Shown: piece after piece, positions 11,101 to 22,567 of the stretch
Numbering within the stretch: the stretch's first letter is position 1
Layout of the letters: every line of letters begins with the position of its first letter
Assembly (NCBI GenBank): GCA_025201765.1
Contig: MU623429.1
Span: 91,245 to 155,244, forward strand
Length of the DNA stretch: 64,000 bases
Reading direction: 5' to 3'
Origin: Daldinia sp. FL1419
Lineage: Eukaryota; Ascomycota; Sordariomycetes; Xylariales; Hypoxylaceae
Translations under genes and position numbers: made by a program
Notes under the pieces: model-generated
Database searches by the model: none
What the model saw: only the letters and a program-made list of their open reading frames with translations
What the model was told of the DNA's origin: nothing

Positions 11101-13376
11101 TTACAATGATGCTATCATGCGAGAAAGTCCTTATTTCCATAACTGGCTGGATATCAAGAATCCTCTGCACAAAAACAATGCCCCGTTGATACCGGAATTG
11201 CAGGATGAGATGGAAATATTCTACTTAAACAGGTACATGATGTGGTTCTCGCAAGGCTTGTTTGGACTAGCAAATTGTCAAATCCCCATGGTTAACATGT
11301 ACGATGATCACGACATTATAGATGGCTTTGGCTCTTATCCCCATCATTTCATGAAATCTCCGGTGTTCAGCGGCCTAGGTAACGTCGCATTTAAATACTA
11401 CATGCTCTTCCAGCATCAGAGTGTACCCGATGAAACCGAAGATGCTGAACCGAGCTGGGTTCTGGGCGTCAAGCCGGGACCTTACATCAGGGAGCTTAGT
11501 CGCAGCACGTTCATGTTCCTAGGCTCTAAGATTGCGCTTCTCGCTGTTGATTGTCGTACCGAGCGCACGAGAGATGATGTCTTACGGGAAAATACGTGGA
11601 AGAAACTCATGGATCGTTGTTACGATGAAATTCTCAAGGGCAAGACACAGCATCTACTCGTTCTTCTGGGGGTTCCAATTGCTTACCCCCGACTGGTGTG
11701 GTTGGAGAATATGTGAGTTTCATTCTTAAGCAAATTTGATAAAATAGTACTAATATTCATATAGCCTTACTTCGCGATTGATGGACCCCATCAAAGCCCT
11801 TGGAAAAGCGGGCATGTTGGGCAACTTCCTCAACCGCTTCGACGGAGGAGTTGAAGTTCTTGACGATCTAGACGACCACTGGACAGCGAAGAACCACAAG
11901 GATGAGCGAAGAGTAGTTATCGAAGATCTTCAAGATCTCGCCGCAGACAAGTCCATTCGCGTAACCATTCTCAGCGGCGATGTGCATCTAGCTGCCATTG
12001 GCCAGTTCTACTCAAATCCTAAGCAGGAGCTTGCTAAGCATCACGATTTCCGCTACATGCCTAACATCGTCTCGTCCGCCATTGCTAACACACCGCCTCC
12101 TGATATCATGGCCGATATCCTCAATAAGCGAAACAAGGTTCACCATTTCGATAAAGAGACCGACGAGGACATGATTCCTATATTTACCAATGGGGTAGAC
12201 GGCAAGCCGCGTAACAACAGACGTCTTCTCCCACACCGTAACTGGTGTTCCATTCGAGAGTATATACCGGGACAGACGCCACCCCCCACGCCACCCCCAG
12301 AGGATTATGAGATGACTCCCGAGGGCACCCCACCAGGCAGCCGAGGCGGTCTCTTCCGTAGGTTTTCTTCAAAGAGAAAAGGTTCTGTTCTCCGAAAGGA
12401 CGGACCCCCAGCCGATCGTTCACGTCCGCCCGTTTCCGGCGGAGGCTTCATGCGCTCACTCTCGCGGCGCGCCTCGACAAGCGGTACATCTCGCCCAGGA
12501 GGCATTCTACGTACCTTCTCCCTCGGCTCCCGTCCGCGCGGCAATAGCAGCGGCAATTTCTTCGGTCGTAAACGGAACAGCTTCGACCGCCCTGATGACG
12601 GCGGAATAAACGGCGGTTGGGGCCCTGACAGCGAGGAAGAAGAAAGTGTCACGTACGAGGCGCCGCGGGCTCAACGCATGCGCGCTACGACTATGACTGC
12701 GCCGCCGACTCGGCCCAACGTGTATGCTTCCGATTACTACCCCGGGCCTGCAGCAATGGGACGTATGCGTGGCGGTGGGGCTGAACACAACGACGAGTAC
12801 GAAGTCGGCGATGACTCGTACTTCACAGCTCGATCGCCGCGCCGCGCGTTCACGCAGCCGGTCCGAGGCGAACATGGAGGCGCGGGCGGGTTTAGTAATG
12901 ATTACGGTATGTACGACGATAACCCGAGCACGGAATGGAGTGCCCCGCCTCCGCGACCGTTCCGTCGTACCCCCACGGGCCTTACAACGAAGCAATTACA
13001 GGCCGCGGGAGGCGCAGCAAAGTTTGAAGTTGATTTAGAAGGGGGGCTCGACGTGTGTTTGAATGTTGAGGTCAATGCGAGAGATCCGGCGGGCATCACA
13101 GTGCCGTATCGGTTGTTAGTCCCGAGGTTGTGGTACGAATATGAGGGCGAGGATGGGGATGGTGGGGATATGGTTGGGGAAGACGAGGAGAGTCGGACGG
13201 AGCTCGATGATATGGGGTATGAGCGTGAACATGAACAAGGACATGAGCAACTGGGCGCTGTGTTCGACGAGTCGTTTGAAGACGAAGACGAGGAGCAGCA
13301 GCCGCCAAAGGGGGTCTTGAAGCGCTTATTTAGTGGACGGGGAAGTCAGTATAGGGCGAGAAGGGGATCGTCTTAA
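8162..13376 (+). CDS. PhoD-like metallophosphatase, long fungal form
   Basis: Two exons (8162-11712 and 11765-13376) joined over a 52-bp intron (GTGAGT...ATAG, branch TACTAAT), restoring ENILTSRLMDP; 1720 aa. The first about 690 residues are Ser/Pro/Gln-rich and look disordered, with SQSQSQSQS and polyproline runs. Then comes a conserved region beginning KPALYLKCGPLLRYCG. The PhoD-type metallophosphatase core follows with metal-ligand motifs GGGDQLYND (near 973), YDDHDIIDGFG (near 1046) and LSGDVHLA (near 1253). The tail is again disordered, first basic and Ser/Arg-rich, then strongly acidic near the C-terminus. Family members are metal-dependent phosphatases or phosphodiesterases. There is no signal peptide or membrane span, so this one is probably cytosolic, unlike bacterial PhoD. 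The substrate is unknown. The start follows a C/T-rich leader, and the first ATG is used. Confidence 0.9.
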
Positions 13377-14730
13377 GAGATACCTCCCTAACCTAGCCTA
13401 ACCTATGGATGGGAGCTGTAATATGCTTGTGGGAATACTTGTTTCAAGGTCTACGTCTCCTTTTTTTTCACATTCCTATTTTCTGGATTTTTATTCATAA
13501 TACCTACTCGGACGGAGGGATGGACGAGGGAAAAGTTTCTACTTCTATTTCTATTCACTTGGTCGGCAACAATTCGTTCCACCACGCAAAATAGTGGACG
13601 ATTTCTACGGATTATTTCTATACCTCTTTTCTTTTCGCCGTCCGGACGGAAATAAGTAACACGGGATTACGGCGGAAAGGGGTTTTGGTTTCTTTTCAAT
13701 TTGGTATCGTGGGGCAAGTTGGCCTTGCTGGGTCGGGGCTTGGCTTGGTCCCCCCGGAGAAAGAGTTATGGGTTATGACGTTTAGAGATAGGACGTATTG
13801 GACTGGATGGATAATGGATAATGGATGGATGGATGTATTTAGGTCGGGAGCTTGGAAATTGATGCTGTCAGTTGGGTGGCTGGTAAAGTTGAGTTGATGT
13901 ATGTATCTAACGTATATCATCGTACTTCGATATGTTGGCTCAAACACAAATACAAATTTGCCGTCAGGTTACGAATTATTAGCTGGGCTTTTATGTCTGG
14001 TGATTTCGCCTTGTTTCAGTATTACTATGATGTGTCTGTTTGAACGGATCATCGTTGGAACCCCTCGTCAACTCGTATGAATAAGGATAAGAATCTGGTT
14101 CCTTATAGAAGTGTAAGTCTCGCCCAGCCTTGCTTCTTCAACTCCTACCATAATATTTGCACTTCCTAACTATCGCAGCGGATTTCAACAGAAACTCAAT
14201 AAAGGACGTAGACCCTCCTGTCCTAGTTTTTGGAGGTGTTAAGACCAATCAGCCTCATCGTCGATCTCCTAGCCACTTAGAAATAAATCCTGCCTAATAT
14301 ACCCTCCCATTAGTTATAAGATATCTAAATTCTATTCACTTCGTCCAATATCTCACTTGACATTGCTTCATCCTGAAACTGTATCACTTCGAATGTTTAA
14401 CCAATATACATTTACAGGAAACCCTTCCCCGAATGCACAATCGGCCTAGCCGTGAGTGGTCAAACTTCCCCCCCCTATTCGACCACGCCGGTAGGTATGA
14501 TGTATACCGTATATCCCACAACGCACTGTTTCTGAGGGGCCGGTTCACAGCACAAGACCTAACTCGACCAGCGTTTTTTATTCCTGCGTGGAACAATTAG
14601 TCTATTATCAAATTCTTCCAGTTACGAACCCCGAAGATTAAGAGCTACTACGCCGTAGGCTAAGCAACAGTCTAGTCTTACTAGTCCGACGGCTAAGAAT
14701 ATATAAACTATACTTGAAAGCTAAACTATC
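13377..14730. other. Intergenic, PhoD-like gene to 5S rRNA
   Basis: No gene is supported. Directly after the PhoD-like stop there is a CCTAACCTAGCCTAACC stretch (about 13388-13404) and TGGATGGATGG-type short repeats near 13800-13832. Several short open frames occur on both strands without domain or codon evidence. Confidence 0.5.
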
Positions 14731-14849
14731 ACATACGACCATAGGATCTGGGGAACTCGGGATCCCGTCCGCTCTCCCATCGATAAACCAGATACCGCCG
14801 GACCAGTAGTTGGGTCGGTGACGACCAGCGAATCCCCGGTGTTGTATGT
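14731..14849 (+). rRNA. 5S ribosomal RNA, dispersed single copy
   Basis: The sequence begins ACATACGACCATAGGATC and ends GGTGTTGTATGT. The ends pair as helix I (ACATACGACC with the terminal TGTTGTATGT). Internal landmarks match Sordariomycete 5S: CCCGTCCGCTC after helix III, AGTAGTTGGGTCGGTGACGA in the 3' domain, and CCAGCGAATCCC before the terminal strand. Compared with the Neurospora-type 5S as I remember it, many bases differ, but the changes appear compensatory (GATCTGG pairs with CCAGATACC). It could be a variant type or an ageing copy. A T-rich Pol III terminator follows immediately. Confidence 0.88.
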
Positions 14850-14867
14850 TTTCTTTTTTCTTTTTTT
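14849..14867 (+). terminator. Pol III terminator of 5S rRNA
   Basis: Three T runs of 4, 6 and 7 residues, broken by single C bases, lie directly after the mature 3' end of the 5S gene. This is typical for RNA polymerase III termination. Confidence 0.75.
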
Positions 14868-14974
14868 AACATTTTTGCTATGATCTTTTATCGTCGAGAA
14901 GTTCTCTTGTCGTCTTAGAGAATTAGTCAAAAAAAAAAAAAGGGATGATCATTGTACGATCACCAAAAATACAA

Positions 14975-15063
14975 TCCCTCGGACCGGAATCGAACCGGTG
15001 ACTTTTCGGTATACAATCTCTACAATTACAGCCGAACGCCATAACCAACTAGACTACCAAGGG
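14975..15063 (-). tRNA. tRNA-Tyr (GTA) with 15-nt intron
   Basis: The minus strand folds as a tRNA: acceptor CCCTTGG with CCGAGGG and discriminator A. It has the C1-G72 pair typical of eukaryotic tRNA-Tyr. The anticodon stem is TTCGG/CCGAA. The loop reads C-T-GTA-A followed by a 15-nt intron (plus-strand 15011-15025) and then A38. Eukaryotic tRNA-Tyr genes normally carry an intron at this position. The T-arm is CACCGG TTCGATT CCGGT. A TTTTT terminator lies at plus-strand 14965-14969. The gene converges on the 5S rRNA gene about 125 bp away. Confidence 0.95.
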
Positions 15064-18000
15064 TGCTATTGAAGCATTAGTTTATTAGTATAGTATATGT
15101 GTTGACCCTTATTTGTAGGTCAAGCTTTGAGGCTGAAGTATACTCTCCTGTCGGCGTGGATAGAGGACGCTCGGGCTAGTATTAAAGTATAATAGTGGGT
15201 CAGAACACCGAGCCCACTGGGATGTGTAAGACAACTGGACGAGGTACAATAGCAAGCAGCAGGTATCGGTGGATAGTAGAGCGAGAGATACGTGCATACC
15301 CCGAGGGTGCACGCCGAGCAACAGTTTGATGGAACCGTATTATCTATCGTATATAGTCCAGAAAAATATAGCACATCGTCTGGATCTTGTCGTTCTGCAA
15401 TCTCGATATAAACTAGGTGGCCTAACCTGTTAACCCACGCATATTCGTCTTATTGGAGACGTACACCTCATGGGTAATACCATCTTCGATCCTACTAAAG
15501 TAGAATTCTCGAAATAGTGGTCGAAGCTACAATACGCGGAATGTAACACTGGAAGCGGGCTCAGCATTTGATGCGTTTGATGTCAAAATTTTCAAAGGAC
15601 TTGTACTTGTAGTATGGTAGAGGCGTCTTATTTTGGCGACGCGCATCTCTCGTGCCTACTAGTCAGCCTTATTGCTACCACTTACGGCATCAGATCCCAT
15701 AAAAACTTTCTTCGTCTACCAGCATCCGGATGCAAGGTAGGGTAGCTTACTCTGATAACATCTAGGGCCACATTCGCTGCGGGGGCCCGATCGATAACCA
15801 TTCTTCTGTATTGTCGGTCCGCCCATAAAGCTCTTAGTACACGTACGTGTGAGTACTACATTGAAAGAGTCGGGATCTTCGTTACACTGCGGACCGGGGC
15901 ACAGCTCATAGGGCCGGGGGCGAAATCCGGGAACGAGAGGCAGAAGCACATGCTTGATCTTCACTTTGCACTCACGTCTCTGTTGAACGACTGGTGTGTT
16001 TCACGAGCAAGGGCGCCAGTGTGGAAACCCTAATATAACGACGAACCAGTTTAGAGGATCTCCTTAACTCAAATATGTATTAGGTGCCAGCAACCCGTCT
16101 TGTCTGATTCACCTCGCATGTATGTGGGTAATACGTGTAGGATCCAGAAGACGGCAGTAGGTTGCTAATTTGGACTTATTCGACTAGGGGCCATTAAAGA
16201 TGACTTTGACCTGACTTGACTTGACTCGCGAAGTGGCCCCCAGGTAGCTCTCGAAATTGGAGACCCACGTCAGGCGGGAAAGAATAAGGTAGGAGTAGCT
16301 ACAAAGGACCCAAGGCATGACTGTAGGCCTACATGGCTGAAGACTGCATAAATGATAACACTAGTATGACAATAATGTGGCGATTTGAGTAGCCCGGTAG
16401 GTCTCTTCCGGGTATGCATCGAAACCAAAGATAATGATATGTGGCCTAGGCTCGGCGTGCTGCGATATGTATCACGCATACAAAACCTAGTCTAGCCAGA
16501 AGCAGTGGAGGGTCTCGGCATATGGGAGATCGGCCCTCGTCTCAACATATCCGTCCATTCCCGTTCCTGGGAACTGAATAGTCATGGCTGCATCATCATA
16601 CACATAGCAAGAGCCCGAAAAAACCAGGATTGATTATACCATTGGGGCTTGAAATAAGACTGTCCCACAAGGTTTTTTTTTTCTATGTCATGCCGCTGTT
16701 GCGGTTACGACGTTCAAGGATCGCGGGATCTAAGAACGGTTGAGCTGTAGCCGCGGATGAGATCTCAACAGGACCCTCTGAAAATATGTCAAAACAAGGC
16801 TCGAAATTCGAGCACGATTGATCAAATAGACGTACGAGTTATTTGTCTCTCAGACTGCTTTCTCACCATAACTTCGTTGATTGACGCTGGGGCAACTGTA
16901 TATGATTTGGTTGAGGGTGGCTTCGACGGCGGTCGTAGCCGACCCTTGACCAGTTCTCGATGCATGTGGTTGCGTTGCTGCTCAGTCGACATTTGATCTC
17001 GGATGCCCTCTTTTTTTTTCTTTTTTCGACCTGACATGCAAAATAGTATACACGCCTTCTTTTTTCCACTTGTATATACCAAGTTGAAGTGATGGTTATA
17101 ATAGCTATGGTAATTATGCGATTCTTCTAAGTGATAGGCTTAGAATTATATGATTTTAATATATAGGGTACACATAAGAAGTAATTTGCATGGCGTTGAA
17201 TGCGATGGTAGTAAGTGGAACCCAGGAGCGTCAAAGGCGTCCAGGTGGTCTACCGATAGGTGCAGATGCCTCTGCGTCGCTTATACTTCGGTAAATGTGC
17301 ACGGACCGAGCATCTTTTAGTCGCCTAGTAGCGGCCGGTAGCGCTGGTGGCTTACCTATTTTAGGTAAGGACCAAACGGGACATTTTGGCCTACCTTGAC
17401 TCTTTTAGGTCGAGCCGAAGCTGCGAATCTGCGAAGCTGTTTGCTAGTACATGGTACATAAAAAAGTTGAATAACTCCGTATCCCTATCTCGATTGTGCA
17501 ACAATGGGAATCATTTGATCAATTGAAATATTCTTAGGGTTTGGAACATCTTACCAACATAAAAGAATGGGAAAAATTTTACTTGTGGTCAATTGAAAAG
17601 CTGTAAAGATCTTGCGAAGGGAATATAATGTCTGAAATGGTGTTCTTTGACTTACCAGGGATCTCATTTGAAGAAAACAAATTGGGGTAAGGGCACCTGA
17701 TCATTTTGACCGGGATTACCTTCCTAGACAAGTATTCCGTAAGCCAAGATGGGTAAAGTGTGACCTTGTTACCCCTCATTTCTACTTGTCGATGGAAGGC
17801 GGCCAAGGAAGGTCCTATGCAAGTCGTATGCAGTCGACGGCTTGAGATGGAGGGAGCTTTGGCTGCTTTGCACAATGAACAACTCATTCGTTCCATACAA
17901 GACTTATGATTTGCTGTTAATTCATTTGAAGTATACACACTCACTTGAAATAATGTAGGTACCTGACCTTACGTCCCTACGTGCATTCTTGCATTCTGCA

Positions 18001-18736
18001 TTCCGATACTTTTTACTGTCGTTTTTTTTGAAATTGAAATCCAATTAAGTCCAATTAGTCCAATCCCTTTGGTCAATTGAGTCCGTCGGTGGATTATCAA
18101 GTATCTAATCAAAATTCAAGCTTATGAAAGGTAGTGGGATGACTCTTAAAACTGCTTTCACAAAAGTCAAACTGTTCAGGTGTATTCTTGAATTTTTTTT
18201 CTCTTTTACCTAACTGCTTGCCTTGAAACTTGTTCGCTACATAGTAGCTTGTCCCTGTTTGTCCCCTCTCAAGTCCCTGCCTATCCGGCCTGTCTGGTCT
18301 TTCCATCTTTTTTTTTTCCTACCTTAAACCCTTATTGCTCGTTCTTTCTTTATTAGTATCCAGTATCCAGTACCCAGTACCCACTTTCCAGCGCATTACC
18401 CAGGTGCCCGCCACCCCGCGTTAGCGTTAGCGGCAAAGAAAAAAAATAACACAACAATTTTTTTTTTCCGTTGTCAAGTCAGAGAGCCGCAAGTCGCCTC
18501 TCCCACCCCAATTCCTACTCATATCCTCTTATCGCTATTAGCCCAGACCCCTCCAATTGTTCAATTCCGTGATCGGTCTCGGAACGTCAACGTAAACCCA
18601 AAGCTGAGCAAAATTCAGCCTCGGCCGGTGCAGCGGCACGGAGCCATACGGAGTAAAAGCAATTACCTCAAAATTAACAGCTTGTTACCTTTTATCACGT
18701 TCAATTGGATTGATCTTATTAGTCAATTGAGGGTGC
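15064..18736. other. Intergenic, tRNA-Tyr to Zn2Cys6 gene
   Basis: Mostly featureless. It contains a cysteine-rich exon-like stretch at 15751-16000 (listed separately), a minus-strand open frame of 121 codons at 17579-17944 without recognisable features, and short imperfect repeats of CCAGTA near 18355-18385. T/C-rich tracts at about 18306-18320 and 18459-18469 are probably part of the promoter of the downstream regulator. Confidence 0.45.
15751..16000 (-). other. Cysteine-rich exon-like open frame, possible gene or relic
   Basis: On the minus strand an open stretch of about 83 codons (between an in-frame TGA at 16003-16001 and a candidate donor GTAAGC at 15750) has protein-like composition. 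It includes CPGPQCNEDPDSFN, VLTRTCTKSF and SECGPRCYQ. The CGPRC motif recalls the extracellular loop of a family of fungal multi-span membrane proteins of unknown function; this is from memory and unverified. No ATG starts the frame, so it would be an internal exon. I could not assemble the flanking exons, and downstream splicing is ambiguous. It may be a decayed gene fragment. Confidence 0.22.
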
Positions 18737-21174
18737 ATGGATGGCCACACGGTTGTCGGCGCCGTTTCGGCGCCGTCGACGAGCCCTACCAGCCCTGTGA
18801 GCGTCCATCGCCATGGCTCTATGAAGCGAAAGCGCAGTGAAGGTGGTTTAGGAGTCGAAAGCAGTCCCGGTAGCGTTATCGGCGATGAAGACCAATCTCT
18901 CGCCGAACCCGAAAAGAAGAGGCAACCCGGTGTGAAGCGGTAAGTCAATATGCCAATTCGCGTATTATATAACATCTTTAACCTCAATCACCAATACTTA
19001 TATATAAATACTTATTCTATCTATCTATCTATATATATACATACATATACATAAGCATGCATACATGTATATACGGTGTAGGTGATGACACTTGAGCTAA
19101 CATTGTTTGGATAGTGCGTGCAACGAATGTAGGCAGCAGAAACTTAGGTGCGATGTTGTCCAAGAACCATTTCAGAGTTGTTCGAGGTGTAATCGTCTAA
19201 AACTCGAGTGCAAGATCGAGTCTAACTTTAAACGAATCGGAAAGAGGTCGAAGCATGCTGAGATGGAAAAGGAAATCGATCGGTTACGTCGCAAGATAGC
19301 GCAGGCTAAAGCCCAGGGCTTTGTGATAGACGATGACGAAGACCTGCAATCCCAATTGCAATCCCCCGTCGCAAATAGTGCGTATTCGCATACCCGAAAT
19401 CCTTCGCTCATGGGATCCGATGAGGCTGTTACGTCCCTTCTGACTCTTAAGCGAGGAGGGTCGTATAGCTTGGCCGCAACCCATTATGCCTACGAGCTTG
19501 AGACAGTGCGGCTGACCGAGCAGGACGTTCATGGCTTGTTCCAGGAATTCTTCAGTTATTACCACCCGTTTTTGCCCTTCTTAAACGAGCACCAGTCTCC
19601 TGATTTATATTATCAGCAGCACGCCCTGCTATTTTGGACTATAATTGCCATTGCCTCCCGGCGTTATCATGCCAAGCCTGGTATTTTGCACGAACTATCA
19701 AGCGGCCCTCTTAATAGGTTGCTCTGGGGTACCGTAGGCGACGTACCGAATAGCTACTTCGTGGTTAAGGCGCTTTGCCTATTATGTACTTGGCCCCTGC
19801 CGACAAGCACGACAACAGCAGATCCTACTCATATTCTATGTGGCGTAATGATGAAAGCTGCCACAGGTATTGGCTTGCACCGACCCAATCATACTCAAGA
19901 CTTCTCCCGCGTATCTGTGGAACTTAACAAAGACCAGCTTCATGATAGAGTAACGACCTGGGCCGTATGCAATATTGTTGCCCAGTCTATCGGAACCGGT
20001 TATGGCCAACCGGCTACTTCCCTTTATGACTGGACACTGGCTATCCGCCCTGGTGAGGATGGTCCCTTCACGCTTTCCCCTGAACTCGAAGCTAGATTGA
20101 GAATAGAGAGATTTTGCGACAAAGTCTCAAAAGAAATGTACAGTAATGCAAGCGACCCCAGAGGTGTGGCTGGCGATGAACATAGAGCCATGCTTATGCG
20201 AGTATACCGTCGGGACTTCCAAGAGCTACAGACATCAATCCTTTCGCAGCGTTTATCGCCCATTGTGGAGGTACACTTAACCGCGGCCAATGTCCATCTT
20301 CGCCTCGCCGGATTTTTTGATTCTAGCAGTACTCCCGGTTATATGGACGATCTCATGGGTCTATGGCGAGCCATTACAAGCTTTTTAGATCTCCTATTTC
20401 TAGAATCAAACCAGCATATCTTACTGTACGCCACTAATTACATCCAACAGATGCTCGTTGCCGCCGGGTTTGCTCTGTTGAAGCTGATGAGGTCGTTCTT
20501 CGCTAAAACCATAGACTTTGAACGAGGGAGGGCTTTATTTCACGATACCATTAATTCGATCCGCAGGACGAGTGTGCTAGACAACGACCTGCAATGGCGC
20601 CTGGCGGAGCTCATGGTCCAGATGTGGAATGGTGCACGAATCGACAATAAGAACAACACTTCATTTCATGATGACGATAGTTCCGTTCTTATCGACGACA
20701 GCTTGCAATTAAAGGTGCGATGTAGACATAGCATGAGCCTCGTGTTTGACTCCATTTGGCGCTGGAGGGAAGAATATCAAGCTCAAGGCCGTGGGACACT
20801 TGACGGTAAGATAGTTTAATTTTCTTTCTCGATTAGTATACCTCGCTGGCGTGGCTTGTGGGATTTACTAATATCGAGCAGCTCTTAAACATCCAACTAA
20901 TCCAGACTCAGGTAATGAGTCTTCCGCATCTTCCACACATATGGATAGCACATTGTTACCTCATAATAATCTAGCGAATCTGACGACGATGGCAACGAGT
21001 AACGGCGGTATAACGCCAACAGCAAGTCACGGCTTAAGTGCTGGCGCCAGTAGTATGATCGGATTAGGGTACGGAAGTGATGCCAACTACGACTTCTTCG
21101 ATCCTCAGCATTGGATGCTTGACGGCTTACTAGATTTTAACTACACCTTCGCTCAACCTCTAGAGGGAATGTAG
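18737..21174 (+). CDS. Zn(II)2Cys6 fungal transcription factor
   Basis: Three exons (18737-18939, 19115-20805, 20882-21174) with introns of 175 and 76 bp (GTAAGT...ATAG, branch GCTAAC; GTAAGA...GCAG, branch ACTAAT), giving 728 aa. The zinc cluster spans the first junction: Cys70, 73, 80, 90, 93 and 100 in C-x2-C-x6-C-x9-C-x2-C-x6-C spacing (ACNECRQQKLRCD...CSRCNRLKLEC). It is followed by basic FKRIGKRSK and a short coiled coil (EMEKEIDRLRRKIAQAK), the usual dimerisation element. The middle resembles the fungal-specific regulatory domain (FFSYYHPFLPF, GIGLHRPNH). The C-terminal exon is Ser/Thr/Asn-rich, ending with DFFDPQHWMLDGLLDFNY, an acidic-hydrophobic patch that could activate transcription. 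Overall it resembles the Leu3/War1-like group, but the target is not deducible. An acidic/basic 68-residue leader precedes the zinc cluster. Confidence 0.92.
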
Positions 21175-22482
21175 GACGACTTCAAAGGTTTAGATGCTAA
21201 TTAACTAGCAAACACATGTTCCCGGGATTCAACAGCACCGACCAAATGATATAGGTCACTTTATGTATGAATGTAAGAGAACGAGGAATGAACGTGGTTG
21301 AATAATACGTCCGAGACGTAGCTCGCACGAGGGGCAGGCGCGAGAGAAAATTGTTCTTTTCATCTGCCACCTGGTGTGGGTTTTAATTACGTTCAACGCT
21401 AGAGGAGTACCTCTGGTAGAAATTGACTACGGCTAAGGAGAGAGGAATAGAGAGGGGCGGTATATATCCCCTTTTCATTGTGCACCATATTGCGAAGGGG
21501 GGAATTGTATACCAGGAGTGTTGGGGTTTCAGCGTGGATTACTTTTTATGTGTGTGATGTAGTTATATATTCAAGTCACTGGGTTGCCCATTGATCGTAT
21601 AGTGAGCGTTATACGGATCAAAATTACGAAATTAAAATTGGCACAACTTCGTATATATGCTGCCTTTTTTCGGTACAGACGAATTTGTGAGAACTTGTAT
21701 GTCTCAAAGTCCAAAACGAGGACAGTGATATTCGAGACTCATACCTCGCCGAACAAGTATTTTGTTAAGATCAGCCCCGTTCATATTGGTCAGTTGAGAT
21801 TACGGACTAGTAAGGTTCACTACTGAGGGATCCCTAGATTCCGGGTGTTCGTGAACGAGGAGCCGAAGATGCAAGTCGGGGGCGGACGATGATGTCTAAT
21901 GTTCGGGTGATTACTGATGGGAAGGCTGGCTTATCGCCGAGGCAGGAAGATCAGCTTGGACGCCAGAAATAGCAGCACTCCCAATTATTCAGCTCGGCAA
22001 CTTTGGACCATTCCCACCGACCGACAAGCAAAAGACATCAGACATGGACGTTCCTCGTGCCCCCCTCCCCGGAGTCAGCGGGACTTACCGTATTCTCCTC
22101 GCAGCGTGGCGTTTCGGCGCCGGCATGGTGACGTGAGGTAACGGTGAGCACATGGCCTTTTCTCCAAGCGGACAATTTTGAAAGGTGTCATTGATCCTCA
22201 GATAGATGGACGCATACATGTTTCAGAGATGCGTGCGGCGGGCTCGGACTAAACTTGTCCACACCCACACACACCCACATACGCACCACCCACTACTACC
22301 TACATACGTACATACGTACATAGTATAATGCTCGAGAAGCATCGATCTTAGCCTACTTACCTGCGTATGGGATAGGTCGCGTGGTTAGCCGGACGCTGCA
22401 CAGCCGTGGCGTCGAACGTGTTCCTCTGGAGCGACTGGTCCGCAACGACGTTGTGACATGGAACTTTTCGAATCTTTTTATG

Positions 22483-22567
22483 CCCCCCCCCCCCCCCCCC
22501 GGAGGGGAACGGGGGGATCGACGGGGGGTTTTTTTTTTTTGTTTTTTTTTAAAAAAAATTTTTTTTT
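22483..22567. repeat. Homopolymer cluster (C18, G runs, T runs, A8, T9)
   Basis: Eighteen C residues at 22483-22500 are followed by G-rich sequence, then long T runs, an A8 and a further T9. This low-complexity patch is prone to replication slippage and sequencing error, so exact lengths should not be trusted. Confidence 0.85.

Noticed and set aside
13385..13410. CCTAACCTAGCCTAACC as a telomere-like repeat
   Set aside because: It is only a few imperfect units, interstitial, and not the TTAGGG repeat of ascomycetes. It belongs to the general CCTA motif background.
17579..17944. 121-codon minus-strand open frame
   Set aside because: Amino acid composition is irregular, with no signal peptide or domain. 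Long frames of this size are expected by chance in several kilobases of noncoding DNA.
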